From contig JANQPB010000044.1 of NCBI GenBank assembly GCA_028285495.1, forward strand, positions 186,001-250,000: a stretch of DNA of 64,000 bases, read 5' to 3'. The notes below the pieces were generated by a model. It was given only the letters and a program-made list of their open reading frames with translations. It did no database searches and was not told the DNA's origin. This document shows, in pieces, positions 17,711 through 26,227 of this stretch (the stretch's first letter is position 1; each line of letters starts with the position of its first letter). The stretch comes from Acidimicrobiales bacterium. Lineage in GTDB: Bacteria > Actinomycetota > Acidimicrobiia > Acidimicrobiales > SZUA-35. The position numbers were made by a program, and so were the translations under genes.

Positions 17711-17738
17711 CGACCGACCCGAACCGACCGACCCGAAC
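17711..17738 (+). repeat. 14-bp tandem repeat
   Basis: Two perfect copies of CGACCGACCCGAAC followed by a degraded third copy to about 17752, directly before the LLM gene's Shine-Dalgarno. Confidence 0.8.
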
Positions 17739-17768
17739 CGACCGTCCGACCGATCCAGAGGAGCGCAC

Positions 17769-18665
17769 GTGGAGATCAGCATCGCCGGCATGTTCGGCAA
17801 CAGCCCTCGGCGAGACGTCGGGTTCGTCCGGGCGTTCGCCGTCGCCGCCGAGGAGCTCGGGTTCCGGGCCCTCTACGCCCCGGAGCACGTGGTGTTCTTC
17901 GCTTCCTACGAGTCGTCGTACCCGTACACGATCGACGGCTCACCGGCGTGGGGGCCCGACACCGGCATCTACGACCCGCTGTTCGTGTTCCAGGCCGCGG
18001 CCGGGGTCACCTCGGAGCTCCGGTTCTGCACCGGAGTGCTGATCCTGCCCCAGCGACCGGTGCTCCTGACGGCCAAGGAGGTGCTCACGCTCGACCACCT
18101 GACCGGCGGACGGTTCGAGCTCGGCGTCGGGTCGGGGTGGTCGTTGGAGGAGTACGAGGCGCTCGGGGTGCCGTTCGCCGAGCGGGGCAGGCGGATGGAC
18201 GAGTACCTCGAGGTGCTGCGGCTGGTCTGGACCGAGGACCGGGCCAGCCACGACGGCCGCTTCGTCAGCTTCGACGGCGTGGTGCTCAACCCGAAGCCGG
18301 TGTCGGCCGGCGGGCCCCCGATCATCGTCGGCGGCGACTCACCGGCGGCCATGCGGCGGGCCGCCCGAGCTGGCGACGGGTGGTACGGCTGGTGGGCCCA
18401 GCACGATGACCATCCCCCGCTCGATCGGCACCTCGACCGCCTGCACGCCATCCTCGCCGACCACGATCGCAGCGCCGCCGACCCCGACTTCAGCCTGCGG
18501 CTCGGCCTGCCGATCGGGGTCGACACCCCGGACGCCGTGGCCGAGCGGGTCGAGGAGGCCAGAGCCATCGGCGTCGACGAGCTGGTGCTGGCCCCGCCGG
18601 TCCCGACCTCCGGGTTCGAGGCCGCGCTGGCCGCCTGGGCCGAGGCCGGCGGGCTGACGGCGTGA
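17769..18665 (+). CDS. LLM-class F420-dependent oxidoreductase
   Basis: A 298-residue luciferase-like monooxygenase-fold protein. The TIM-barrel markers are GFRALYAPEHVVFF near residue 38, the LRFCTGVLILPQRPVLLTAKEV strand (split here at its Pro), TGGRFELGVGSGWSLEEYEALG, and GPPIIVGGDSPAAMRRAAR AGDGW at the phosphate-binding end. In actinobacteria such enzymes mostly use F420. AGAGGAG lies about 5 nt before GTG 17769. The frame extends upstream to 17646, but that part codes for the acyltransferase remnant and repeats. The substrate is unknown. A hairpin follows. Confidence 0.9.
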   Translation: MEISIAGMFGNSPRRDVGFVRAFAVAAEELGFRALYAPEHVVFFASYESSYPYTIDGSPAWGPDTGIYDPLFVFQAAAGVTSELRFCTGVLILPQRPVLLTAKEVLTLDHLTGGRFELGVGSGWSLEEYEALGVPFAERGRRMDEYLEVLRLVWTEDRASHDGRFVSFDGVVLNPKPVSAGGPPIIVGGDSPAAMRRAARAGDGWYGWWAQHDDHPPLDRHLDRLHAILADHDRSAADPDFSLRLGLPIGVDTPDAVAERVEEARAIGVDELVLAPPVPTSGFEAALAAWAEAGGLTA

Positions 18666-18691
18666 CCGGGTGGGGGTGACCGGCTGGGCGT

Positions 18692-18717
18692 GACCGGGTC
18701 GTCACATCGACCCGGTC
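18692..18717. terminator. bidirectional terminator
   Basis: A perfect 10-bp stem GACCGGGTCG / CGACCCGGTC with a 6-nt loop, between convergent stops at 18665 and 18732. Confidence 0.7.
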
Positions 18718-18731
18718 GCCGTGTCCCGGCC

Positions 18732-19637
18732 TCACACGGGGTACGTCACCCCGGTCAGCTCCTCCGAGGCCGCCCACAGCCGCTCCTGGGTGTCCCGCTC
18801 CTGCGAGCGGCCGCTCGACCGGACGACGACGGGGTGGCCCCGGGTCTCCATGAACCCGTTCGGCCCGTAGTACTGGCCCCCTTCGGCCCGGAGGTCGGTG
18901 GCCGCCCGCAGGGTCGGCAGGGCCCCCATCGCCGCGCTCTGGGTCATCAGCCCGAGCACCGGGCGAAGGAGGTCGGCGCCGGGGATGTGGCGACCGAGCT
19001 CGGTGTCGGACCCCCCGGGATGGGCGGCCAGCGCCACCGTCTCCCGATCGGCGGCGGCCAGCCGCCGCTGCAGCTCGTACGTGAACAGCAGGTTGGACAG
19101 CTTGGACCGGCCGTAGGCCTCGATGCGGTTGTAGCCCCGCTCGGCCTGCAGGTCGTCGAAGTCGATGCGGGACCGCAGGCGGTGGCCGATGCTCGACACG
19201 GTGACGACTCGGGAGCCGGGGACGCCGAGCAGACGGTCGAGGACCAGGCCGGTCCAGGCGAAGTGGCCGAGGTGGTTGGTGCCGAACTGCATCTCGAAGC
19301 CGTCGGCCGTCTGCTGGCGCGGGGTGTACATGACCCCCGCGTTGTTGATCAGCAGGTCGACGCGGTCCCGGCGCCGGTCGAGCTCGTCGGCCGCCGAGCG
19401 GATCGAGTCGAGGGAGGCCAGATCGAGCTGCAGCACGTCGAGCTCGGCCTCCGGGTGGTCGCCACGGATGTCGGCGACGGCCGCCTCACCCTTGTCGGGG
19501 CTGCGAACGGCGAGGGTGACCGAGGCCCCGGCGCCGGCCAGCTCCCTCGCCGTCTCGAGCCCGAGGCCGGTGTTGGCCCCGGTGACGACGGCAGCCCGTC
19601 CGCCCTGGTCGGGGATGTCACGTGCGGTCCAGCGCAT
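18732..19637 (-). CDS. short-chain dehydrogenase/reductase (retinol-dehydrogenase/WWOX-like)
   Basis: A 301-residue SDR. The cofactor loop is TGANTGLG (residues 19-26). An Arg in LAVRSPDKGEAA points to NADP(H). NNAGVM and a conserved Asn-His pair (GTNHLGHFAWT) follow. The catalytic residues are Ser in VTVSSIGHRL and Tyr/Lys in YGRSKLSN. The length and the GTNHLGHF motif fit the family of retinol dehydrogenases and protochlorophyllide-reductase-like SDRs. AAGGAG lies 8 nt before ATG 19637. The substrate is unknown; it is divergent from a second LLM gene. Confidence 0.92.
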   Translation of the reverse strand: MRWTARDIPDQGGRAAVVTGANTGLGLETARELAGAGASVTLAVRSPDKGEAAVADIRGDHPEAELDVLQLDLASLDSIRSAADELDRRRDRVDLLINNAGVMYTPRQQTADGFEMQFGTNHLGHFAWTGLVLDRLLGVPGSRVVTVSSIGHRLRSRIDFDDLQAERGYNRIEAYGRSKLSNLLFTYELQRRLAAADRETVALAAHPGGSDTELGRHIPGADLLRPVLGLMTQSAAMGALPTLRAATDLRAEGGQYYGPNGFMETRGHPVVVRSSGRSQERDTQERLWAASEELTGVTYPV

Positions 19638-19790
19638 GGCGTCGCTCCTTCTGGTGCTCGTCCGGGCCGTGCCGACCCGGCCGTGGCCCCCCGTCGTGAC
19701 AGGGCCGTCCCCCGCAGTCTAGAAACGGTCGACGGCCGGCACCGGGCCGGTCGCCCGTTCCATCGACGGGTGGGCTCGAAGGCAGATGAC

Positions 19791-20867
19791 ATGCAACCGA
19801 TGAACGAGCTCGGCTTCTACACCCTGGCCGGCGCGCCGGAGACGCCCCGTGAGCTGATCGATGAGGTGCGGGCGGCGGAGACGATGGGCCTCGGCTCGGC
19901 CTTCGTGTCGGAGCGGCTCAACGTGAAGGAGGCGGCGACGATCTGCGGTGCGGTCGCCGCGGTCTCCGACCGGATCGGCATCGGGACGGCGGCGACCAAC
20001 CACCACACCCGGCACCCGATGGTCACCGCCGCCCACGCCATGACCATGCACGCGCTCAGCGGTGGCCGTTTCACCCTCGGCCTCGGCCGGGGGATCGACC
20101 GGGCGTCGAGGGCCTACGGTCTCCCGCCGATCACCACCGCCCAGATGGAGGACACGGTCGGCCTCCTCCGCCGCCTCTGGCACGGCGAGGTCGTCCTCGG
20201 CCATGACGGGCCGGCCGGCTCCTGGCCGGCGCTGGCCATGCGGGGCGTCGAACCGGCCGACATCCCGATCTCGCTGGTGGCCTTCGGCCCCAGGTCGCTG
20301 GCGCTCGGAGGCCGCTGCTTCGACGCCGTCGTGCTCCACACGTTCTTCACCGACGAGACGACGGCCCGGGTCGTCCGCACCGTCAAGGACGCAGCCGAGC
20401 GGGCCGGTCGAGACCCGGCGTCGGTCCGGGTGTGGTCGTGCTTCGCCACCATCGGCGACCACCTGCCGGAGCCGATCCGGCTCAAGAAGACGGTCGGCCG
20501 CATGGCCACCTACCTCCAGGCCTACGGCGACCTGATGGTGCGGACCAACGACTGGGACCCGGCGGTGCTCGAGCGCTTCCGGGCCGACCCGCTGGTGGCC
20601 ACGTTCCCCGGTGCCATCGACCAGCTGGCCACCACCGAGCAGCTCGAGCGGCTCGCCCCGCTCATCCCAGACGACTGGCTGGCCCCCGCCGCCACCGGCA
20701 GCCCCGAGCAGTGCGTCGCCGCCGTCCGGGGCCAGTTCGACCTCGGCTGCGACGGCGTGATCCTCCACGGGGCCAGCCCGGATCAGCTCGCGCCGATCGT
20801 GGAGGAGTACCGTCGCACCCGAGCGGCCGGCGTGTTCGACCACCTGGCCGCCAACCCGGGCCGGTGA
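19791..20867 (+). CDS. LLM-class F420-dependent oxidoreductase (TIGR03857-like)
   Basis: A 358-residue luciferase-like protein. Markers are NELGFYTLAGAPETPRELIDE at the N-terminus, LGSAFVSERLNVKEAA, IGIGTAATNHHTRHP, LSGGRFTLGLGRGID and LVAFGPRSLALGG. The opening GFYTLAG and the length fit the F420-dependent TIGR03857 group. GAAGG lies 8 nt before ATG 19791; a second in-frame ATG is at 19800. It is followed after 38 bp by an SRPBCC gene on the same strand. The substrate is unknown. Confidence 0.9.
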   Translation: MQPMNELGFYTLAGAPETPRELIDEVRAAETMGLGSAFVSERLNVKEAATICGAVAAVSDRIGIGTAATNHHTRHPMVTAAHAMTMHALSGGRFTLGLGRGIDRASRAYGLPPITTAQMEDTVGLLRRLWHGEVVLGHDGPAGSWPALAMRGVEPADIPISLVAFGPRSLALGGRCFDAVVLHTFFTDETTARVVRTVKDAAERAGRDPASVRVWSCFATIGDHLPEPIRLKKTVGRMATYLQAYGDLMVRTNDWDPAVLERFRADPLVATFPGAIDQLATTEQLERLAPLIPDDWLAPAATGSPEQCVAAVRGQFDLGCDGVILHGASPDQLAPIVEEYRRTRAAGVFDHLAANPGR

Positions 20868-20905
20868 CCGCCCGGGGTCGCCCAGGATCGAGGAGCTCCC
20901 CAACG

Positions 20906-21415
20906 ATGGTGAAGTACGCCGATGGCCCGTCGACCGAGATCTCGATCGAGATCGACGCGCCACCCGCCGCCGTGTGGCCGATCGTCGTCGACATCAACAC
21001 CCCGGCCGCCTTCTCCGACGAGTTCCAGGGGGCCGACTGGGTCGACGACGGTCCGGCGCTCGGCGCCCGGTTCGAGGGTCGGAACCATCGGGAGGGCATC
21101 GGCGACTGGAGGGTGCCCTGCACCGTGACCGGCTTCGAGCCCGAACGGCTCTTCGAGTGGACGGTCGGCGACGTCGGCGACAAGGTGGCCCGCTGGCGCT
21201 TCGAGCTTCGCCCGACCGAAAGCGGCTCGCAGCTCCGGTTCGACGCCGAGATGGGTCCCGGTCCGTCCGGCCTGACCCCGATGATCACGCAGAACCCCGA
21301 CGCCGAGGAGGCGATCGTCGAGATGCGGCTCGGTCACTGGCGGGAGAACATGACCAACACCGTCGAGGGCATCAAGGCCCTGGCCGAGGCCGGCGCGGTC
21401 GATTCGGCGTCGTGA
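20906..21415 (+). CDS. SRPBCC-family (polyketide cyclase/START-like) protein
   Basis: A 169-residue single-domain protein. STEISIEIDAPPAAVWPIVVD opens the START/Bet v1-like fold, LFEWTVGDVG and ARWRFELRPTESGSQLRF are the antiparallel strands, and a long C-terminal helix (RENMTNTVEGIKALAEA) closes it. Such proteins bind a hydrophobic ligand. GAGGAG lies 10 nt before ATG 20906. It probably shares a transcript with the LLM gene. It ends 2 bp before the convergent sulfatase stop. Confidence 0.88.
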   Translation: MVKYADGPSTEISIEIDAPPAAVWPIVVDINTPAAFSDEFQGADWVDDGPALGARFEGRNHREGIGDWRVPCTVTGFEPERLFEWTVGDVGDKVARWRFELRPTESGSQLRFDAEMGPGPSGLTPMITQNPDAEEAIVEMRLGHWRENMTNTVEGIKALAEAGAVDSAS

Positions 21416-21417
21416 GG

Positions 21418-23973
21418 CTACGGACCGGGATCGCCGCCGGTTGGTGACGACTCGAAGTCGACGAAGTCGCCGCCCGTGTTGGTCGACACGAACCGACCGT
21501 CGGCGTCCCAGGCCCACACGGCGGCGTAGATCGACGACCGGCCCGGCGGTGTCGGGTAGCTGAGCGTCCAGTCGAAACGGGCGCTCGGCTCCGGGTTGAC
21601 CACGACCGCACGGGTGTACGTCGACTGCCACGACGAGCCGTTCCACCACCGGTTCCGGCCCTTGTCCAACACGACGAGCTCGACCCGGTCGACGCCGACA
21701 GCGCTCACGGCGGTGCCGGTCACCACGGTCGTCCCTCCGATCACCGGCCTCTGTCCGGTCGGCGAGGCGATCGACGACGACAGCGAACGGACGGGATCGG
21801 ACCGGAAGTCGGTGAAGTCGCCGCCGGTGCTGGTCGACACGAACCGACCGGCGGCGTCCCACGCCCACGCCGCGGCGTAGATCGACGTGGTCCCCGACGG
21901 GGTCGGGTAGCGGTAGGCCCACTCGACGGTCTCACTGGCACCGTCGCTCGGCAGCGCGTTGCGCACGTAGCGGCTCTGCCACGACGACCCGTTCCACCAC
22001 CGGTCGCGGGTCTTGTCCCAGATCGCCAGCTCGACCCGATCGACCCCGACCGGGCTCGCCACCGTCCCGGTGATGGTGGTCGTCGTCGCCCTGACCACCC
22101 GTCCGGCGGCCGGCGAGACGATCGTGACCGACGGCGGGGGGTCTGGCGAACCGTCGAAGAACGCCGTCGGGACGACCGCGTCCTCGTTGCCGGCCTCGTC
22201 GCGGGCCCTGGCCGAGACCCAGTGCTCACCCGACCGCAACGGCACCTCGAGCGACCACCTCGTCTCGCTCGATCCCCGAGCGGTCAGCTCTGCGTCGGTC
22301 GTTGCGTAGGTCCGCACCCACCGCCCGGCCGCGCCGTCCCAGTAGGAGCGGGTGGCGACGTGGCGAACGACCACCTCGACCCCGTCGACGGCATCGTCGT
22401 CGGTTGCCAGACCGGTCAGAGCCTGCGTGACCCCGGTCCCGGGACCGGGGACGATCGGATCGAGCCGGGTGTCGACGGGATCGACCGGGTCGCCGCCGTG
22501 GCACGCCGCGCCGGCGCAGGCCGCCAACCGATCGAGCTCGGCGGCCAGCTCGGCCCTGGCGGCCGGCCTCAGGTCGTCGTAGGCGTTCTCGAGCTGGTAG
22601 GGATCCGTCGAGAGGTCGTAGTACTCGCGGACGCCGTCGGCGTAGGCGATGTACGACTCGGCGTGACGCCGCAGGACCCGGTACTCGAGGTCGAGGACGA
22701 CGCCGCTGACGGTCTTCGGCTCGACGTTCTCGATCAGCACCGCGTCCTGCCACGACGCCGCCGGCACCGACGTCGGGTCGTCGAGCAGGGGCACGAACGA
22801 CTTGGCGTCGACGACGTGGGGGCGGTCGGCCGAGGCCAGTTCGAGCACGGTCGGCACCACGTCAATGTGCGACAGGAGGTGGTCGGCCGAACCGGGTTCG
22901 ATCCCCGGCCCGACGATGAAGAACGGCACCCGGGTGTCCCGGTCGTACGGCGACTTCTTCGCCGCCATCCGGTGATGACCGAGGTGGTACCCGTTGTCTG
23001 ACGTGAGCACGACGTAGGTCGAGTCGAGGCTGCCCATCGCCTCGAGGTCGGCGAAGAGCGAACCGATCGCCTCGTCGACGGCCTCCATGGCCTGCAACCG
23101 ATGGCGGAACGCGAGGTCCCACCTCCGGATCTGTCCGGCGTCGCCGAGCGGCAGCGAGGCGAGCACCGGCTTGTCGGCGATGTCGCGCTCGTTGAAGTCC
23201 GGCGTGCGCTCGACCCGCTCGGCCCGATGGAGGTGACGGTGCCTCGGCGCCGCCATCCCCAGGTCGTCGGTCGCCGAGTGCGGGGCGAACGGCGCGAAGT
23301 AGAGGAAGAACGGCTCCGCCCCGGACCGCTCGGCCAGGAAGCGGCGGGCCGAGGCCAGCTCCAGGTCGGTCCGGTAGCCGGCCGGAAACGCCGGGCCGAC
23401 CACCCGTTCACCGTCGAGGTTTCGCTGCACCCCGAAGTAGCTGCCGCCGAGGCTGGCATGGAAGAAGTCCCAGCCCGGCGGCACATAGCCGTCGTCGTTG
23501 GCCGCCTCGGGGTAGCGGGAGTGGCAGTACTTGCCGACCAGCGCCGTCGTGTAGCCGGCTTCCCGCAGCCACATGCCGATCTCCGCGTCGGTGAAGCCGC
23601 GATCGTGGAAGATCTCCCAACCACGGGCGTTGCGCTCGATCCCGGTGTTGTGGGGGTACTGGCCCCGGAACAGCGAGGCCCGGCTCGGGCCGCAGAGCGG
23701 ATCGGTGACGTGCACGTTGGTGAAACGAAGGCCCCGGTCCCGGACGTTGGCCTTGATGTTGGGGAACGAGGCCGTCAGGCGGTCGTCGGACAGGAGGTCC
23801 CAGTCGGCATCGTCGAGGTTGATGATCACGATGTTCGGCGGCCCGTCGAGGCGCTCGGCGGTGCTGCTGGTGGTGGTGGTGACGAGGACCAGCGACAATG
23901 AGCCGAGGAGCAACGGGAGGGCCAGCCACCGCCACCGTCGGCTTGGTCCGGGATGCGCGCCGCTGCTCGGCAA
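21418..23973 (-). CDS. secreted sulfatase with C-terminal Ig-like repeats
   Basis: An 851-residue exported sulfatase. The signal peptide occupies residues 13-38. The metal site begins INLDDADWD. The formylglycine motif is LCGPSRASLFRGQYPHNTG with Cys94 in CGPSR (type I sulfatase), followed by LVGKYCHSRYP. GMWLREAGYTT and the TSDNGYHLGHH metal segment also fit N-acetylglucosamine-6-sulfatase-like enzymes. After about residue 530 come three related beta-rich repeats. Two contain the identical core RWWNGSSWQS and end in GRFVST-TGGDF, and the first is more divergent. The start is TTG 23973, supported by a perfect AAAGGAG 5 nt upstream. It probably acts on sulfated polysaccharides outside the cell. 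Confidence 0.9.
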   Translation of the reverse strand: MPSSGAHPGPSRRWRWLALPLLLGSLSLVLVTTTTSSTAERLDGPPNIVIINLDDADWDLLSDDRLTASFPNIKANVRDRGLRFTNVHVTDPLCGPSRASLFRGQYPHNTGIERNARGWEIFHDRGFTDAEIGMWLREAGYTTALVGKYCHSRYPEAANDDGYVPPGWDFFHASLGGSYFGVQRNLDGERVVGPAFPAGYRTDLELASARRFLAERSGAEPFFLYFAPFAPHSATDDLGMAAPRHRHLHRAERVERTPDFNERDIADKPVLASLPLGDAGQIRRWDLAFRHRLQAMEAVDEAIGSLFADLEAMGSLDSTYVVLTSDNGYHLGHHRMAAKKSPYDRDTRVPFFIVGPGIEPGSADHLLSHIDVVPTVLELASADRPHVVDAKSFVPLLDDPTSVPAASWQDAVLIENVEPKTVSGVVLDLEYRVLRRHAESYIAYADGVREYYDLSTDPYQLENAYDDLRPAARAELAAELDRLAACAGAACHGGDPVDPVDTRLDPIVPGPGTGVTQALTGLATDDDAVDGVEVVVRHVATRSYWDGAAGRWVRTYATTDAELTARGSSETRWSLEVPLRSGEHWVSARARDEAGNEDAVVPTAFFDGSPDPPPSVTIVSPAAGRVVRATTTTITGTVASPVGVDRVELAIWDKTRDRWWNGSSWQSRYVRNALPSDGASETVEWAYRYPTPSGTTSIYAAAWAWDAAGRFVSTSTGGDFTDFRSDPVRSLSSSIASPTGQRPVIGGTTVVTGTAVSAVGVDRVELVVLDKGRNRWWNGSSWQSTYTRAVVVNPEPSARFDWTLSYPTPPGRSSIYAAVWAWDADGRFVSTNTGGDFVDFESSPTGGDPGP

Positions 23974-23978
23974 GGCTG

Positions 23979-23985
23979 CTCCTTT
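23979..23985 (-). promoter_or_regulatory. consensus Shine-Dalgarno deciding a TTG start
   Basis: AAAGGAG on the minus strand, 5 nt before TTG 23973 of the sulfatase gene. No in-frame ATG or GTG with comparable support is seen. Confidence 0.7.
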
Positions 23986-24063
23986 GCGGCCGGTCTGGCC
24001 CGAAGGAGAAGAAAGTTACCCGATGGCGGCCGCGACGGCGGGCATGGTCGGTCCGGGCGCCGC

Positions 24064-24909
24064 TCAGGACGGCGTCGGGGCCGGGGCGGGTCGGACGGTG
24101 CCCTCGATCGTGACCCGCTCGCCCCGTCGATGGTGCGGGTGGTAGTCCCAGACCGCGTGGTGCTGGGTGCAGCGGTTGTCCCACAGGACCATCGTCCCCG
24201 GCTCCCACCGGACCCGGCACTGGAGCCGGGGCTGCTCGGCGATATGGCGGTAGAGCAACTCGAGCAGTGCCTGGCTCTCGTGCTCGGCCAGGCCGTCGAT
24301 GGCGGTCGTGAAGGCCCGGTTGACGAACAGCAGGGGCCGACCGGTCTCGGGGTGGACCGTCACCACCGGGTGGTGGTTGACGGGATGGTCGTGGTCCGGC
24401 CGGGGCTCGTAGCCGTAGCGGCGGAGGTCCTGACGCTGGTCGTGGACGGCGGTGAGCGGGCCAAGCATCCGCCGGATCGGTTGGGACAGCGTCTCGTAGG
24501 CCAGGTGCATGTTGGCGAACAGGGTGTCGCCGCCGTTCGGCGGGGCGTCGGTCAACAACAGGATCGACCCGAGGGGCGGCACCTCGTCGCAGGTCACGTC
24601 GGCGTGCCAGAGCCCGCCGTTGTTGAGTCGGGTCTCGGGGCCGGACTCGACGACGAAGATCTCACGGTCGCCCCGGAACCTCGGCGACCGCTGCGACGGG
24701 TGGACGTGGAGCGAGCCGAACGCCCGACCGAGGTTCTTGTGCTGCTCGCGGGTCGGGTGCTGGTCGCGGAAGACCAGCACGTGGTGGTCCAGGAAGGCCG
24801 GTCGGATGGCGTCGATCAGCTCGCCGTCGAGACGGTCGACAGCGAGGTCGACCCCGCGGACCTCGGCGCCGATGGCCGGACTGATCGGGTCGATGTCGAG
24901 ATCCTGCAC
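24064..24909 (-). CDS. TauD/TfdA-family 2-oxoglutarate dioxygenase
   Basis: A 281-residue taurine-dioxygenase-type enzyme. It begins with the family opening IDPISPAIGAEVRGVDL. The metal site is H102-x-D104 (LWHADVTCDEVPP), followed by GGDTLFANM. The distal end is TMVLWDNRCTQHHAVWDY with the second metal His and GERVTI with the 2OG-binding Arg. GTG 24909 is chosen because TACGCT ends 7 nt before it (plus-strand 24917-24922) and homology starts at once. ATG 24957 would add 16 residues without homology. It lies 90 bp downstream of the sulfatase start on the same strand. Both could act in sulfur acquisition (sulfate ester cleavage, sulfonate oxidation), but this is inference, and the substrate could equally be a non-sulfur acid. 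Confidence 0.9.
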   Translation of the reverse strand: MQDLDIDPISPAIGAEVRGVDLAVDRLDGELIDAIRPAFLDHHVLVFRDQHPTREQHKNLGRAFGSLHVHPSQRSPRFRGDREIFVVESGPETRLNNGGLWHADVTCDEVPPLGSILLLTDAPPNGGDTLFANMHLAYETLSQPIRRMLGPLTAVHDQRQDLRRYGYEPRPDHDHPVNHHPVVTVHPETGRPLLFVNRAFTTAIDGLAEHESQALLELLYRHIAEQPRLQCRVRWEPGTMVLWDNRCTQHHAVWDYHPHHRRGERVTIEGTVRPAPAPTPS

Positions 24910-24916
24910 GGTTCCG

Positions 24917-24922
24917 AGCGTA
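24917..24922 (-). promoter_or_regulatory. -10 element deciding the TauD-type gene start
   Basis: TACGCT on the minus strand, with 7 nt to GTG 24909 and no Shine-Dalgarno. This fits a leaderless transcript. Confidence 0.45.
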
Positions 24923-25049
24923 ACCCCGGGGCGGTCGCCGGTCAGATGTGCCAGCATCGGGCGACAGGGCGACCTGGCGACCTGGCGACCTGGCGGCGAA
25001 GCCGGTCTCCTGACCCGAAGCGACCCGCTCGGGCGGGTACGTTTGGTCC

Positions 25050-26180
25050 ATGAGCCCGTTCCACTCCCGCCCGGGCCGGCTCGCCGGCGCCGTCGTGGCC
25101 GCGGCGCTGCTCGCCACCGCCTGCGGTTCGGACGATGACCCCGCCACCCCGGGCGGGACGTCGGAGGAGTCCGTTCCGACGAGCGCCGACGATGGCGACG
25201 CCACCACGACGGCAGGCGACGACCCGGGGTCGTCGACCACCGGTGGCGATGACCCGGGGTCGTCGACCACGGCGCTCATCCGGCCAGACCCGACCAGGGG
25301 CACCGACCCCGACCGGCAGGCGCCGCCGCCCGGCATCGACGAGGAGGCCACGGCCGAGGACGTCATCGCCGGGCTGCGGGAGCGACTCGGGGTGAGCAAG
25401 GTCGTCATCCGGGTCGGCGACGCGCTGGCCAGCGACAACGGCACCGAGCGCTTCGAGCTCCCCGCCGACTACGCCGAGGTCCACCCCGGCCACCTGGTCA
25501 CGGCCACCCGCATCTTCGATGACGCCGGTCGGCCCGTGTGCCCCGATCTGCGGCTGGGTGACTTCGCGGTGATCGTCGAGGTCGCCCGGTCGGACGACGG
25601 CTCGACCGTGGTCACCCTGGAGAACCGGCGGGCGCTGGTCGTCGACCAGGGGCCGGGAGCGGCCCCGATCGGCCGGTGGGCCTACGACTGCGGCAGCGGC
25701 GAGCGCACGGAGCTGGAGGCGAGCGCCTGGGCCACGTGGGATGGCGACGTCGTCGTCGAGCTCCGCGCTCGCGAGCTCGGGCCGGTGCTCGAGACCGAGT
25801 GGGGGCTCGGCGACTCGCCGGCCGTGATCCGCAACGGGGGCGGGGCCGAGCTCGTCGGGTTCGACGACCTCGCCTTCGACCACCACCTGTCGCCCGACGC
25901 CGCCACCCTGTACTTCACCAGCTTCAGCGGTACCGGCGCCGCCGAGCCACCGACGGCGGTCGCCGCCGTCGACACGACGACCGGGGCCGAGCGCTGGCGC
26001 ATCGACGAGCCGGGCTTCGTCCACGTCGCCGGCGACCGGGTGATCGTCGAGGTCGTCGACACCTCGGCCATCAACGACCTCGGCCAGTTCGACACCGTGC
26101 GACTGCTCGTCGTCGATGCGGCCACCGGCGAGGTGCTCGACGACGTACCGTTCGCCGGCGACCTGGTCGGCGTGACCTGA
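25050..26180 (+). CDS. lipoprotein of unknown function with Ser/Thr/Asp linker
   Basis: A 376-residue exported lipoprotein. The lipobox is LLATAC with Cys25. It is followed by a low-complexity linker (residues 27-75) containing a duplicated GDDPGSSTT unit that is also a DNA repeat (around 25217-25268). The remainder is beta-rich with no family I recognise. The last third (YFTSFSG, AAVDTTTGAERWRIDEPGFVHV) has the W-containing blade pattern of PQQ-like propellers, but only two or three blades would fit. TACGTT (25038-25043) ends 6 nt before ATG 25050, so a leaderless start is likely. It is followed after 47 bp by an esterase gene with its own -10 hexamer. Confidence 0.8.
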   Translation: MSPFHSRPGRLAGAVVAAALLATACGSDDDPATPGGTSEESVPTSADDGDATTTAGDDPGSSTTGGDDPGSSTTALIRPDPTRGTDPDRQAPPPGIDEEATAEDVIAGLRERLGVSKVVIRVGDALASDNGTERFELPADYAEVHPGHLVTATRIFDDAGRPVCPDLRLGDFAVIVEVARSDDGSTVVTLENRRALVVDQGPGAAPIGRWAYDCGSGERTELEASAWATWDGDVVVELRARELGPVLETEWGLGDSPAVIRNGGGAELVGFDDLAFDHHLSPDAATLYFTSFSGTGAAEPPTAVAAVDTTTGAERWRIDEPGFVHVAGDRVIVEVVDTSAINDLGQFDTVRLLVVDAATGEVLDDVPFAGDLVGVT

Positions 26181-26227
26181 CGACCCGGGCAGGCCGGGCC
26201 GACGGGCCGACGGCTACGGTCGGGCGG

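Noticed and set aside
17534..18409. Alternative plus-strand frame over the LLM gene
   Set aside because: It has a plausible ATG after a GGAGG-like sequence but reads Arg/Gly/Pro-rich sequence without homology, whereas the 17769 frame is a clear LLM protein.
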